Assembly: GCF_001649575.2 (NCBI RefSeq)
Contig: NC_051449.1
Coordinates: forward strand, 16,689,776-16,753,775
DNA length: 64,000 bases
Reading direction: 5' to 3'
Origin: Kryptolebias marmoratus
Lineage: Eukaryota; Chordata; Actinopteri; Cyprinodontiformes; Rivulidae
Part shown: positions 52,131-63,595 of the stretch, piece after piece
How positions within the stretch are numbered: the stretch's first letter is position 1
Layout: every line of letters starts with the position of its first letter
Translations under genes and position numbers: made by a program
The notes under the pieces: model-generated
Told to the model about the DNA's origin: nothing
The model's input: the letters and a program-made list of their open reading frames with translations, nothing else
Databases searched by the model: none

Positions 52131-53364
52131 AGGAATACCCCTTAATGCTCGTATGCTCAGATAACCCAGTGAGTCTTTTTTTCAATTTTTTTTAAGGCAA
52201 CATTGTTTTGAAGCAAATGTGTGCAACAAGCTACAAGAGCTAGCATTGTTGCATGCTGATGGCAAATTATTCTATAATCTGAGTGCAGGAAAAAGCTGAC
52301 ACTGATTTTAAACAGGTTCACTGTCAACATGTTCACTTGTGTTCTCTTATTATTTATATCTGTGTCTTTAAATTAAAATAACTATAAATAAATCATTTAT
52401 TTAGTAATATTATACTATTATGCTGGCTGATAAAATAATCATTATTATGTAATATGTGACCATATTTAGGGAACAAATTAATAGTGATTGCAGTTTTTTT
52501 TTTTTTTTTTTAAAAAGCGAATAAATTATGTTTTTAAGTTTTTGTTTTGATTTTGTGAAATTGTGGTGTTTTTGCTCCAGGTTGTCCTGCCATACTGGCC
52601 CATGCCTACATGGATTCAAACAATCTCAAAAATTGAATGCAGCTCCTCTTTATTTATTAATTTTTTTCATTTAAAGCGGGCGAAATGATGCCAGCTCTTG
52701 CCTGAAGTGTATGTGGCGTGGCCGCTTTATCTCTCTCCTTCTCCCTTGCAGAGCTATAAATAGTGAAGAGTGCTGCTGTCTCTCATATTTCATGTGTCAC
52801 TGGCTTCCACTGTCACAAGTGAAGAATGTTCTCTGCACACAGAAAGCCTCTTCTTGCTTCCTTCTGCGCCTCCTTGCACTTCTTCCCTCTTCACTCCGCT
52901 GTCTAACAGTCTCACCTGCTCTCTCTTTTTCCCTCCGTGCTTTTTCCCAAGAGTTTCAGGGCGCACCTGATGCCACAGTGTCTGGAAGTTTAAATGAGAG
53001 AAATCAACATATCACACTCGCGCACTCGCACGCACACGAGACACGGGCAAAAACACTATTGCTCTGCCTTCGCCTTCATTTTCAATAACCAGGACCAAAG
53101 GAGAAGACGGCTTTCAGTTCAAACTTTGAAACAAGCAGCAGTTTCTAGCGCTGAAGTGAAGCTGTCAGTGACCCTATAAATTCACCAGGATCACCGCACT
53201 TCTCTCTTTGCTCCCATAATGTTTATTGCCACCCAGAGGAAGCCATCGCAGTGAAATGTGACTATAGGTTGTAAAGTACAATACAAACCTTTAGGATCTG
53301 TTGTATGGTTTCACATCTCTTGGCATCATTAAAAACACAAAAACTGTTGAAATGAAACGATTAG
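52131..53364. other. Intron 1 stretch with MEF2-type site and pyrimidine-rich block
   Basis: Poly-T at about 52495-52512 and CT-rich sequence at 52840-52960. A TATAAATAG-containing motif is at 52754-52763. The 125-codon plus frame over 52711-53088 reflects composition; no domain seen. Confidence 0.45.
52754..52763. promoter_or_regulatory. Perfect MEF2-type motif
   Basis: CTATAAATAG fits the MEF2 consensus (CTA, four A/T, TAG). It also contains a TATA-box-like core. MEF2 factors act in neurons and muscle; use here is inference. Confidence 0.35.
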
Positions 53365-53715
53365 CATGCCTTGAAGGAATGCATATCGCCCGCCGCCTTT
53401 CATGCCAGAGTTTTAGACTCCACTTATGAGGAGAAATGACAGAGTTGAAGTCATTTTGGTCAACCCTGACAAATGACGTTTAAAGCAATGCCATGTGACA
53501 TTGGGATATCTCATGAAACAAGTCGAAATGTCGGCTGAGGATCAGGCTCAGCTACTACCACACTAAATTTTAGCTCAATATCTTAAAAACCGGCTGCATT
53601 ATAGCTATTTCTGTTGGTTAAGGAAGCGTTGCTGTTTTTGCCATCTTGAATGTGGTTGTCTCCAAAAGTTAATTGGAGATGTTCTTCCAGTGATTACTTT
53701 CATAAATAGTCCTAA
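53365..53715 (+). repeat. Dispersed repeat family A, plus orientation, 3'-truncated
   Basis: Starts CCTTGAAGGAATGCATATCG and CCGCCTTTCATGCC. It runs through AGCTCAATATCTTAAAAACC and TTGCCATCTTGAATG to ATTACTTTCATAAATAG, where similarity stops. Confidence 0.75.
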
Positions 53716-54165
53716 CCAGGGTGACACACGTTACTTTATGGTGTAATAGTGTGTCATGGCACACTGAAGCGAAACAAAGAAACAAGTAGAGATACTGTGT
53801 TCTGTCCTTCAAATGTAAAACTCAAGGAACACACACATTAGGCTTATGATGGCCTGATCAATGGCTTCTGATAATTAAGCAGGAAAAACAGTTAACTGGG
53901 GACAAAACGGTAAATCACCACAGCAAATCAATGCCATACAATGATTGAGGCAGAAGGCCGGGATAAGTAAGGACACCGTGTTATTTTACAGCAGCAGCTG
54001 ACAGGAGGCCGGAGAATGATTTCCCACTCCAAAAGGTGCATACTGAAGCATGTGGAGTACAGTATGTTAACCAGCTGAGGAAAAATCTCTGAGTGATTTC
54101 ACCCTTTGCCAATAAACTCTTCACGTCTTCGACACAAGCTTAGTCATCAGTGAGGCGCTCAGCTC
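53716..54165. other. Intron 1 stretch, nothing recognised
   Basis: No gene or named repeat seen. Confidence 0.45.
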
Positions 54166-54835
54166 AAAGGGTCAGTTCGGATCTTTTGAAGTGGGTGTTC
54201 GGTGGAAAGGTTGTGAGCAAGCCTTTACACCACCTTCTGTTTTGACTTATACGGCTTCTTCCACTGAAATATTACAGCTAGCTGCTGCTGCTATTTATGC
54301 TTGCAAAAAAACCATAGAACTATGTAAATTAAAGGCTGGGTATTCCTTGAAGGAATCCACATCACCAGATGCTTTTCATGCCTGGGTTTTAGACTATGAT
54401 CATCTCATGCGATATCCAGACATGTCAAGCTCAGAGCATGTGACAAGAATGACAAGAATCAACAGTTGTAGATGGATAAATCCAAAGATTACCCCCTGCA
54501 GGTTTTATTAAACTTCGTCTAATGATTGATGAGATATTTTAGTAGCAAACAGACACACAAACACACACATACAGACACAAGCAAAAACTTTATCACCCAT
54601 CTTTGCCGTTTGGCAGTGGGTGGTTCTACCCATGTAGATGAAATTGGCAGCAGTGTAAAAGTTTATAAAAAAGTATTTGCATCATCTTTAATGAAATTCT
54701 TGGCATTGGATTTGGGGGGGAAAAAAGCTGCTTTAAAGACTCTTACAGTTCACAGAAAGAGTGTAAAAGCTGATCCAAAGCAGTTAAAAGGAGCGTCTGA
54801 TTTGATTTTATTTTCATCTGTTTTCCATGTGTAAA
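54166..54835. mobile_element. Family D element, probable, interrupted by family A
   Basis: The left end AAAGGGTCAGTTCGGATCTT and TTGAAGTGGG is the family D terminus seen at 37411. Beyond the family A copy at 54335-54620, the text GCAGCAGTGTAAAAGTTTAT resembles the family D interior at 37680. A right terminus is not recognised, so the 3' limit is uncertain. Confidence 0.45.
54335..54620 (+). repeat. Dispersed repeat family A, nested inside family D
   Basis: Head TATTCCTTGAAGGAATCCAC and TGCTTTTCATGCC; a shortened centre; AACAGTTGTAGATGG; then ATGATTGATGAGATATTTTA, a CA run and the tail CTTTATCACCCATCTTTGCC. Confidence 0.65.
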
Positions 54836-56059
54836 CACCCTGCTATCTGTCTGACATCCAAGCTCTTCAAAATACTCATTTGGACATGGCAAAAAAAAAA
54901 AAGTCCCAGATGAGCAGATTTATAAAGAAAAAACCCATCTTATTGCTTTGGAAGTTAACTTTCAGATGTATAAAGACTCAGGGTTAAATCTAACCATGTC
55001 GTGAGTGGTCACTGACAAAACTCCATGATCCTTTCAGCCGTCATGTGCCCACTGACGAAACACTGGGTAAAAGGTGGGTTTCTATTGATTGGTATCTGTG
55101 TTTATGTGTTTATGTATCCCCATCCAGGCAGATCAATGACAACACTGCCTTCAGCTAATCCCAAACCCTGAGCGGTGCACAAACATCGCGGGCGTGGCCT
55201 TGTGAGCTGGGGGTAGTTTAACAGGCACTGACTGGAAACAACATCCTCATTATTTGCGCTGATTATTTTTGGTCTAAACATCTCCTTACAAGACCTTTCT
55301 GGCTAATTACCTCAGTAAGTGTTTCCCACGGACTGTATTATGAACAATTTTCAGAAGAGGAAAAGTAGTTTTTTTTTTTATCCTTGTTATATAAGATTGT
55401 TAGGACTTTAACTAACTAACTTGTGTGAACATCATCTACAAAAATCTGATGATTATTTTTCGTATTGTGTTAGCAGGTTGTGAATTAATGAATCCATATA
55501 CAGCTTCTGGCACACCAGTTCAGGAGACAATGGGCATGAAGGGAATACTAAACCTAAGGATGACATAAAGCTGAGTAATTTGAGCTTCATTCAATTTAGG
55601 CGTCTTCATTGCCAAAGTCCTTCTCCATTCTCTTACTGAATAAGGTTTTGTCGTCTTCAGTCAGGCCTACACTTTGTAACGTTGGGTTGTACCAATGCCT
55701 CAACAAGGGGTTTAACTTTTGGGACAGGTACACGGAATTAGAAAGCAAATATGTAAGTAAAAGGTGGTCACTGGTCCATCTAGAAGTAAACTCACATTTT
55801 ATTTACCTTCCTTTTGCTAAGAGTCATGATATAAAAAAATAAAAAATAAAAAAAAACAAAAGGAAGGTACTATTTAAATTGCTCTACTTTCAAATAATCA
55901 GTGCGGAAAAGCTCCACAGTAGCAGAGGAGGGATTCAGAGAAGAGTCAGAAAGTGCATGCATGGACCATAGAATTAGTACTTTAATAGAATCATTTTCAC
56001 ACACTAGCATTTGGCAAGTGGTTCTAAATAATGATGAAAGGTACCCTCAAAATCAAGGG

Positions 56060-56105
56060 GAAGCTGGAGTACCTGGAGAAAATGCATGCAGACTCAATGA
56101 GAACA
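56060..56105. mobile_element. Short LINE-tail-like remnant
   Basis: GCTGGAGTACCTGGAGAAAA and TGCATGCAGACTCAATGAGA resemble the widespread fish retroposon tail (GGAGTACC-GGAGAAAACCC...GCAGACAC). Under 50 bp remain. Confidence 0.35.
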
Positions 56106-57686
56106 TAACTCACAAAAACCCATTCAGATTTCGACTCTTACGGCTTTTGAAAATGGAAAAGAAATTGCAACAAGAAAAAAATACACAAAGCGGTCAAGAC
56201 TGTCAAAATAGCAAAAACTTGTAAGCTATTCTCTGATTGGGAGTTTGTCAAAGAAGGTTTGGTGGACTCTGCTGCATAAATGTGCTCTGAGGAAAACAGG
56301 GTAGGAGAGATAAACTTTTCACACATGAGAAGGCAGCAAATCGAGATACAGATCGTCTGTCACTGACAACCACCATGCCTCTGTCCTTCACATCGAACTG
56401 AGGTATGCAACATGACTTCACTGCCCTTGTTCAAAGGGGGGGAAAGCTACAAAAACTAGTTATATCAGCTTGCTAATTTAGCGTTGGTATTTGAAATGTT
56501 ACAAAAATGTGCACGATTTTTCCACTTTTTTTTATTAATGTTTATGATTTAGATTAAATATAAAAGGTTTCTGACTAGTTTTCAGTTGACTAGTTCAGAT
56601 TTTTATTGCCCAGTTGAAATGTGTTTTACCAGCTATTCAAAATCATATTTCTGGCTCATTCTAAAATTTATGTTTCTCTGTAAGAGTCTCAGTTTGTTTC
56701 AGGACCTTTTGGGAAAAATAGTTACCCACCTCTGATTTAGAGGGAGTGGAATTAGATGTGGAAAAAACACATCTATATATATATATATTTCAAATCAGAC
56801 CACTGGGTTTAAGAGTACATAGCATGACTATCAGTCATATCTCTCATGCTGCTGTCAGTCTCAATAGGCAGCAGCAGACACTGGCTAACTACTTTACGAC
56901 GCCAAAAGACTTTTACACAACACTATTTGTTCTTATTTATTTTTAAATACGTTCATGTGTAAAATTTCAAATGTCCATTTTAAAGTGATAACCAGTATCT
57001 TTAAACTAGTAGGAGTACATGTAATGATCGCAAATCATCTCCCAAAGATAGAAAATGCCAAGCTCATGGTAGCACAAGAGGATAAGTGAAAGGTCCCTGG
57101 TGTCAAGCTCACAGAGAGCTCCTACAACAATCCAATCAATACAGATGCTGTATCTTAGCCTAAACCAAAAAAAAAAAAAAATTCATTTAATAACTTCACA
57201 GAAATGCCCCATTTGGATACATCAAACTATGGTGCTATCTAATGAACACAATGCTAAGTGTGCCATACAAAATCTTAAACTGGCAGCCGCCTGAATGGGA
57301 CAGTAAAGTGCTGAGCAAACCTTTAAGATAAAGAGGAGATTAGTGGCTGTCAGGGCGCTGGCTGGATGCGAGTGCAGTGAATGAAGAGGCATTAAAGCCA
57401 GACAAAGCAGACCCACACTGGCCAGACGCCACTTCCTCAACTCCACGCGTATACACACACCAGCACACGTACACACACATACAGAAACCCAAACTCCCGG
57501 AAAACCTGCAAGCAAGCAAATGCCTGCAAAAGGGTTAGAAATTAATGAGAGCTTGGGGCACTGAAATGCCCTTTAAAGTTTAAAAAATGCTTAGAATGTA
57601 AAAACTGTCACAGAACAACAGATAAGGCCGGCCTTTTTTGAAGCACTTTTGAATCTTTCCACGGTTTAATTGGTTGGGTGGTCTTT

Positions 57687-57709
57687 CCCCCCACCCCCTC
57701 CACCCCCCC
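57687..57709 (-). other. G-rich run in the ctnnd2 transcript strand
   Basis: On the minus strand, G runs of 7, 2, 5 and 6 are separated by single T, A and T bases. A quadruplex in the pre-mRNA is possible if the long runs are shared between strands of the fold. Confidence 0.4.
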
Positions 57710-59040
57710 TACATCTAATACCTAACTAAAGTTATTTTTCAGGAGCGAATTAAATATGGTATTGGTAACAGAATAATCAAGGACGCAGACGGAGACAAAA
57801 GATTCTGCAGCAGAGTGCTGCACACCCAACAGAAACCACAGTGACGTGTCAGCAAAAAACTGAAACTAAACAATGAATGCATGTAGGGTGGAGGTGTGGG
57901 GACAGTTTTTTAAAAAGCACTTAGAAATGTTCGAATCTGATCTTGTTTCGCCATTTTTTAGCAGGTAGAAAAAGGAACAGTGTTGTTATCAACCAATATA
58001 TATATATATTATAATATAGAATTAAAAATGCTTTTAATAAAACTGCTTACTTCGCACCTGGATGAAAAAAATTGCTTCTTCTTGTGAAAAGTCATGATAT
58101 GAATTCATCACCCGCCCGTCCCAAAGAACAAGGGCAGTGAAGTAGTTTAAAGTTCAGAGAAAAAAAAATGTTCTCATCAAGGAGGTAAATGATTAATGGG
58201 AGCCTGACCACAACGTGTGAATTATTTTTTACTCCATAGCTCCAAAAGCTCCACAGGACATAATGGCTTTCTCCTAACAGCATTACGGATAAGAAGCTCA
58301 TTTGTAATTATGTAAGGCCCACTTACATTGAAGAGTGAGAACAAAGAGCGGCTGTCAGGCTGCAGCTGACAGTCCTTAAACGCCCACCAAGTCCAAAGCG
58401 CGCACATGCAAAACGAAACAAGTGTACGCACAGCATACATATTACAGAAACCACTTCTCTTGTCAGGATAATAAAGTGTGCCGGTAAATGTGTCTAAAAT
58501 GGTCTGACACTGCCTGTGTTTGACGGCGCAGTCCGCCGGAATCATAAAGGGTAAACAAAGAGCAGTGAGTGAGCATGGAAGGATGTTAAACCACATAACA
58601 AGCGGACATTAATATGAAGATGTTTAACTCTGATGTCTGATTTGTCGTTTAACACTGGATCTGCAGCTTTGCTCAGCAAATAATGTGCAATAAAAATAAG
58701 TGTTTCATGTTTGACTCAAATGCAGTTTCATAAAATGACATTTTTACTGTAAATATTTTATAAAATAAAAATGAAAATAAAATAATGAATACAGTAACAC
58801 GTTTTTTTAATTATTCAGAATTATACCAAGCAAAATGGAAGTGAACAGAAACAAGATTAGGTAAAATGCAAACTGTTGCTTCAAATAGTTAGTCTCATTC
58901 CTGGTTTGTTTCCTCTTCCTTTAAAGCTCCACTTATTCTTAATGTATTTTTTGTGAACGAAAGATGAATCATTTGGTCTAACAAACACTACTACACTGTC
59001 TGACTATTTACTGTGTGTGGTGGCAGATACTGTGTATACT

Positions 59041-59712
59041 GTGTGTGTATATATATATATAAGTGTTTTTATTTATTTATTACTTCCCCTTCTTCTATGT
59101 GAGCAGTTTTACTTCAAGCTCGGGTCCTCTACCAGAGGCCTGGAGGCTTGTGGGGTCTACACTGTCTTAGCTGGTTCTAGAACGGCACTCTTCTAGACAG
59201 AGATCTCTGAGGTTGTTCCTGGGATCTGTTGGAGCCACTCTTCCAGTTTGGGAGTCACAGCACAGAGTGCACAGAGGGTCCTGCCTCGTATGATAGACCT
59301 CAGCCTTTATTGTTCTTGTGTTGCCATGACTAGTGTCTCTGTGCTGTCCTTCAATCCAGCTCTTTCTAGCCACTGGCAGGACTTGTTGATATCAGCCACT
59401 TCCTCAATCTGCCGGTGGTACATGCCGTGCAGGGGCATATCTTTCTATAATGGTTCCTTTTGTCTCTCATCTTCCACATTGTGTTTCTGCTGCCGGAGAC
59501 ATGCACTTAGCAGATCATCATTGTGGGGCTTTCTTCCTGATGTACTCCAGGATCTTGGTTGTTTCATCCTGTATAGTGGCTCTGATGCTCACTAGCCCTC
59601 TTCCTCCCTCCTTTCTCTTAGTGTACAGTCTCAGGGTGCTGGACTTAGGGTGCATTGTGAGGAGCTTTCGTGTCTTGAAGTCAGTGGCTTTTATCTCTTC
59701 CTTTGACCAAGC
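59041..59712 (-). mobile_element. Non-LTR retrotransposon (LINE), 3' end of ORF2, decayed
   Basis: Minus-strand text beyond the reverse transcriptase domain of a fish LINE: WSKEEIKATDFKTRKLL, TKRKEGGRGLVSIRATIQ, DETTKILEYIRKKAPQ, then a stop. Later, in other frames, come MYHRQIEEVADI, VYHTRQDPLCTLC and, after a jump, TPKLEEWLQQIPGTTSEISV. The copy is 5'-truncated, has stops and frameshifts, and lacks the segment that normally lies between the last two blocks. It ends in an AATAAATAAATAAA tail followed by (TA)n at 59048-59061, typical of LINE 3' ends. The clade is not assigned. Confidence 0.78.
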
Positions 59713-60039
59713 AATTATACTGTGAAGTATCTGATGACTGATAGGACATACTTGTTGTTGACACTATTTATTTCTGTTTGTTAGGTTTAAGACAAATAAA
59801 AACTCATAGGTAAGTTGATAAAATTATCCTAGTTTAGCTGTAATATACTGTACCTTTTAACAATGTTAACAAAATGCTATAAAGCAAACTTCACACATCT
59901 GTCTCAAGCTTCTCTTCTTTTAAGGAAGTGCCATTAGATATTTCCCTAATAGTAACAACTATAGTATGACAGAAGTTTTTTTAGTATGTTGAATGCACTG
60001 GGGAAAAAAAAATCACCAACAATAACCAACCCTTTACTG

Positions 60040-60060
60040 TTGTTGTTGTTGTTGTTGTTT
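60040..60060 (+). repeat. (TGT)7 trinucleotide microsatellite
   Basis: Seven uninterrupted TGT units; in the ctnnd2 strand this is (ACA)7. Confidence 0.92.
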
Positions 60061-60390
60061 TCAAATGTTTTAACATAACACATTTGTCAAATAAATTTAA
60101 CATCATATATTACACATTAGACAGAAAACCATTCACCCACATTCAATTACACAGCTAATAAACCTGAGAGGGAACACTCTTCCTGCCCCCTTCTACCCGC
60201 CCACTCATTGTCTCCCTGACACACTTTGAGCTAATTGGGAGTCGCCCCTCGCTGACCTCATCTCGTGCACAAAAAGAGCCATCGCCATGACAGCTGAGTC
60301 TGGCTCATTATCTCCAACAAGGGGTCGGCCTTGTTATAGTCCAAACTGCTGGACCGCACCTGGCTGACATCATGGCAAACCCGGGCTCAT

Positions 60391-60418
60391 GTTGCCAAGG
60401 CAACCACAACTTGGCAAC
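60391..60418. promoter_or_regulatory. RFX X-box: perfect palindrome plus adjacent half-site
   Basis: GTTGCCAAGGCAAC (60391-60404) matches the full RFX consensus on both halves with a two-base spacer. TTGGCAAC follows at 60411-60418. RFX factors drive cilia and neuronal genes; action on ctnnd2 is inference. Confidence 0.55.
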
Positions 60419-61628
60419 GCTCAACTCTGCTCTATGGGGGATTGATTGGGTGAGCAATGCAGTGAGAGGTGGATTAGGTAGAGTATTATTGTCTCCCCCA
60501 GTGCTGAGGGACACGCAGTGTCAGAGTTATGCCAGACACAAAGAGAAACGTGTACTCACTGAAACAGTAATGACAGGGCTTGTCTGAACTTGGCTTAACA
60601 CAGAGATGAAAGATGCCTCTCATTTAGCAATCCCTCATTAATTCTCTCACGTACTGGAGTGATTAGAAATGAGTTTTGTGACCTTCTGGCTGAGCTGGAC
60701 AGGGACTTGCTCAGTGTAGTTACCGAGCTGAACTGTAAATGTCATTATTTGAGCAAGCACAGCTGGACAGTTATGAGCGCCTTTTGACTTAAATATCCTT
60801 TTTTTTTTCAACAGCTAGATGGAAGCCAACATAAATATAGATGTAAAGTGACTTTGCAAAAGGATTTCTCCATTTTGAAAGTGTGCACTCAACGGTTGAG
60901 TGAAAAGAAGAAAAACACAAGTGACAAAAAGATACATCTACCAAAGAGCCATTACCTCGTCCGTATACACACCCATCTGCGCTGCAATGGCTTGGAAGCA
61001 GAGGAGAGAGAAAACCGCCCAGTGCCTGAGACAGAAAAGCAAAGTGCAGCTGCTATTCACCATCATCCATTAGTGTACCAGCCCGACTCACAAGTGGATA
61101 CTACACAGAGAAGATGTGGATGGTGGTCGTTAAGTCACCTGAGCTCTGTGATGGGTGCTTATGTAGTGCAAACGTCAGCAGCAGCGCTTTCAGGTTTCCA
61201 TCAGTCTATATCATTTCCACACACTCAGAATTTAGTTATTCACTTGTTTACTGCAGCTACCTGCTTTCGCCTCAGTGTACAAGAAGTACAGATACACCAC
61301 TTAATTGGGTGGTGACAAGAATCGTCTGATGTTCAGCTTTACTCGTTTGATTTCTATCCAGCAAGGTAGAGTACTGCAGATCGTTGGAGTTTGCGGTAAC
61401 AGTAAACATACACTCTAATCCTTTTGGACATCTTTCAAGGATTTGAAACAAAATGGTTGTGTGAAAAAGAAATAGAAATATTTAGTTTATGAATAAATTA
61501 CAAGGTCACTCAAGTGCGGTTCTCTACCAAGTCTAATGCCGTTTCTTACCATTTTAACAAAGTGGTTTGTATCAGCACCAAAATGTATTTTGTTTTCAGT
61601 ATGCAAAGACTTGATCTAAGGCTCATTT

Positions 61629-61985
61629 CACACAGGATGACAACCTTGCTATGCTCTCTACCACCTTTTACAACATAGCTGGATTGTAGCCAGTTTGGAC
61701 CCCCCACGCCCTCACCCTCTTTCATTCGCACTAGGTTGTTTCCAAGACCTTGTCTCAATCATAGCCCAGACATGTGGCCAGTGTGGCCAGTCCTCCTTCA
61801 GTTTCTTAATGACCAAGCTACGTTGTCAAGGATACCCTGCAACCCTGCTCCAACCAGGAGCCTGACACGTTGCCACCATGATGATAAGCCAACACAATCT
61901 TACTGCAGAGGTTTTATGCATGCTCAAAACCACGTAAACCTGTCACACGTAATTGGGAGCCCATTATGTTCCTAATACATCCCTG
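61629..61985 (+). repeat. Dispersed repeat family C, plus orientation
   Basis: GGTTGTTTCCAAGACCTTGT, GTGGCCAGTCCTCC, ACGTTGCCACCATGATG, GAGGTTTTATGCATGCTCAA, then TCACACGTAATTGGGAGCCC, which links it to the copy at 13256-14015. The 79-codon plus frame inside is unrecognised. Confidence 0.6.
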
Positions 61986-63595
61986 AAGATCTGCAATGCT
62001 CATCCACAGGCTGGCTGATTTTTATGTCATAAGAGGATTGTCATCCATTGTGAAGGAAGCATAAGTTTCTGCACACTGTTGCCTCATTATTGGAATATAT
62101 GTTGCTTTTAACACATTTTTAAAAGGCTGAAGTGTTAGCGTGCAGAAACATCTAAGATTCAAGCAAAAGGGAGGATGGTGTCTGCAACTATTTGTAATGA
62201 GAAATGATTAAAACAGGCTTTCACAAATTAACAGCGTTGTTTGTCATTTTGAACCAAATCTTGAACTCTGGAGCAGGCTTCAGACTTTTCCAATTCACGT
62301 TTTACAACATTTTCAATCAGGTTTTGCTTAAAATACGGTCCTCCATTTGCCCCCCTCCCCCCCTTTTCTTTCCCATCTACTATGTATTTGCTCTTGCGCA
62401 CAAAGAACAGGTTGTTGACCAGGCAACCCATCCTGCCATCTACTCACCGGTGCGAGAAGGGGAGGCGCACTCTGTGATAGAAATCAGATGCTGCCTTAAT
62501 TGGAGCACAATGACCAGGCAACACGGAGCCTCACTCTGCCTTTGTGTGTCCCTCCTTTTGAACAAGGTTATCAACAGAGATTATCAGTTTAAGAGTATGG
62601 TCGGCTGGTTCACATAGGGAACGATTTTGCTCCAAAATGTGTCTCAGTTGACCCTTAGTGACCCTTGTTTTGACACATGAGACTGTGGCTCTCAGGAACT
62701 GGTTTTACATGTAAAGGAAGGAGGAAGTGAATAGTTTTGTGGGACAGGGATGGTATAAATGTCATATTTTATTTAATAACTAATATAATCAATCAATATA
62801 ACAAATTTAAACTGAGAAAGAATTTTAATACAATCTAAGGTCTACAGCAACAGACTACATACAACAACATAGAAACCCATACAAACAATATTAGTGGGTC
62901 ATAGGATGTCTCATTCTAATCAATTATTTAGCAACTATGTATCTGTAGTACCCGTTATATGCCTGTTTGTGTTGTCTTTATTCTCAGTGGCCTGCTTTTG
63001 ATGTTTAGTCCTGTTTGCATTGACACATTGGTGTGTTTTAACCTATGCACCAAGTTATGCAATTTCACAATTTCTACAAGTGTATTTTGTTTATGCAGCT
63101 CTGGGGGGCTATATGTCTTATATAATTCCAGGAGAGGTTATTAGAAGTTTATCCACATCGCATGTATCATCTTTTGAATATAAAATCTTAATGAAGCCTG
63201 TTGAGGCTGAAGCAGCAGAGGCGAGTATTTGGAAAAGGATGATAGCACACTGGAAACACTTCCCTGAACCATGGTGGAGTGCATCACTTTTCAGACTTCC
63301 CTCCAGGGACGATGCTATGAGGGTCATTCTGCCATCTTCCATGAATCTTTGGCAATTAGACAGAGAAATGGAGAGCGGGGTGGGTGGGTTGGAAAGATGG
63401 GAGGTGGTGGTGGGGTGATTGGGTACCACGTCCCAGAATAACAACCGAATGTACTCTGACGATTTCTGGCTTCCCGTAATGCTACACAGCGGGATACGGG
63501 AATGCAACATTAGGGAGAAAAGGCCTCTTTGATCAGTTTAATGTTGTGTGACGAGAACACTGGCTGGCAGTTTCACCTGTGTGTGTTAAGTGTTC
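61986..63595. other. Intron 1 stretch with a complex block open in two frames
   Basis: Bases 63020-63510 are open on both strands at once (132 codons plus, 130 codons minus) and of ordinary composition. Neither product resembles a known domain. A conserved non-coding element or an unknown repeat are the alternatives. Confidence 0.45.

Larger units (their letters stand above)
54836..59040. other. Intron 1, long stretch without named repeats
   Basis: Contains (TA)n at about 56775-56788 and 57996-58009, poly-A at about 57167-57181, a C-rich run at 57687-57709, a short LINE-tail-like remnant at about 56060-56105, and a repeat-free complex block at 58160-58620. No exon recognised. Confidence 0.45.
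59713..61628. other. Intron 1 stretch with (GTT)n and an enhancer-like block
   Basis: (GTT)n at 60040-60060. Bases 60180-60560 are of high complexity, repeat-free, and carry RFX-type motifs. Frames of up to 155 codons elsewhere (60848-61315) have no domain. Confidence 0.5.

Noticed and set aside
60848..61315. 155-codon plus ORF
   Set aside because: No family resemblance; no exon-like borders seen; no support beyond length.
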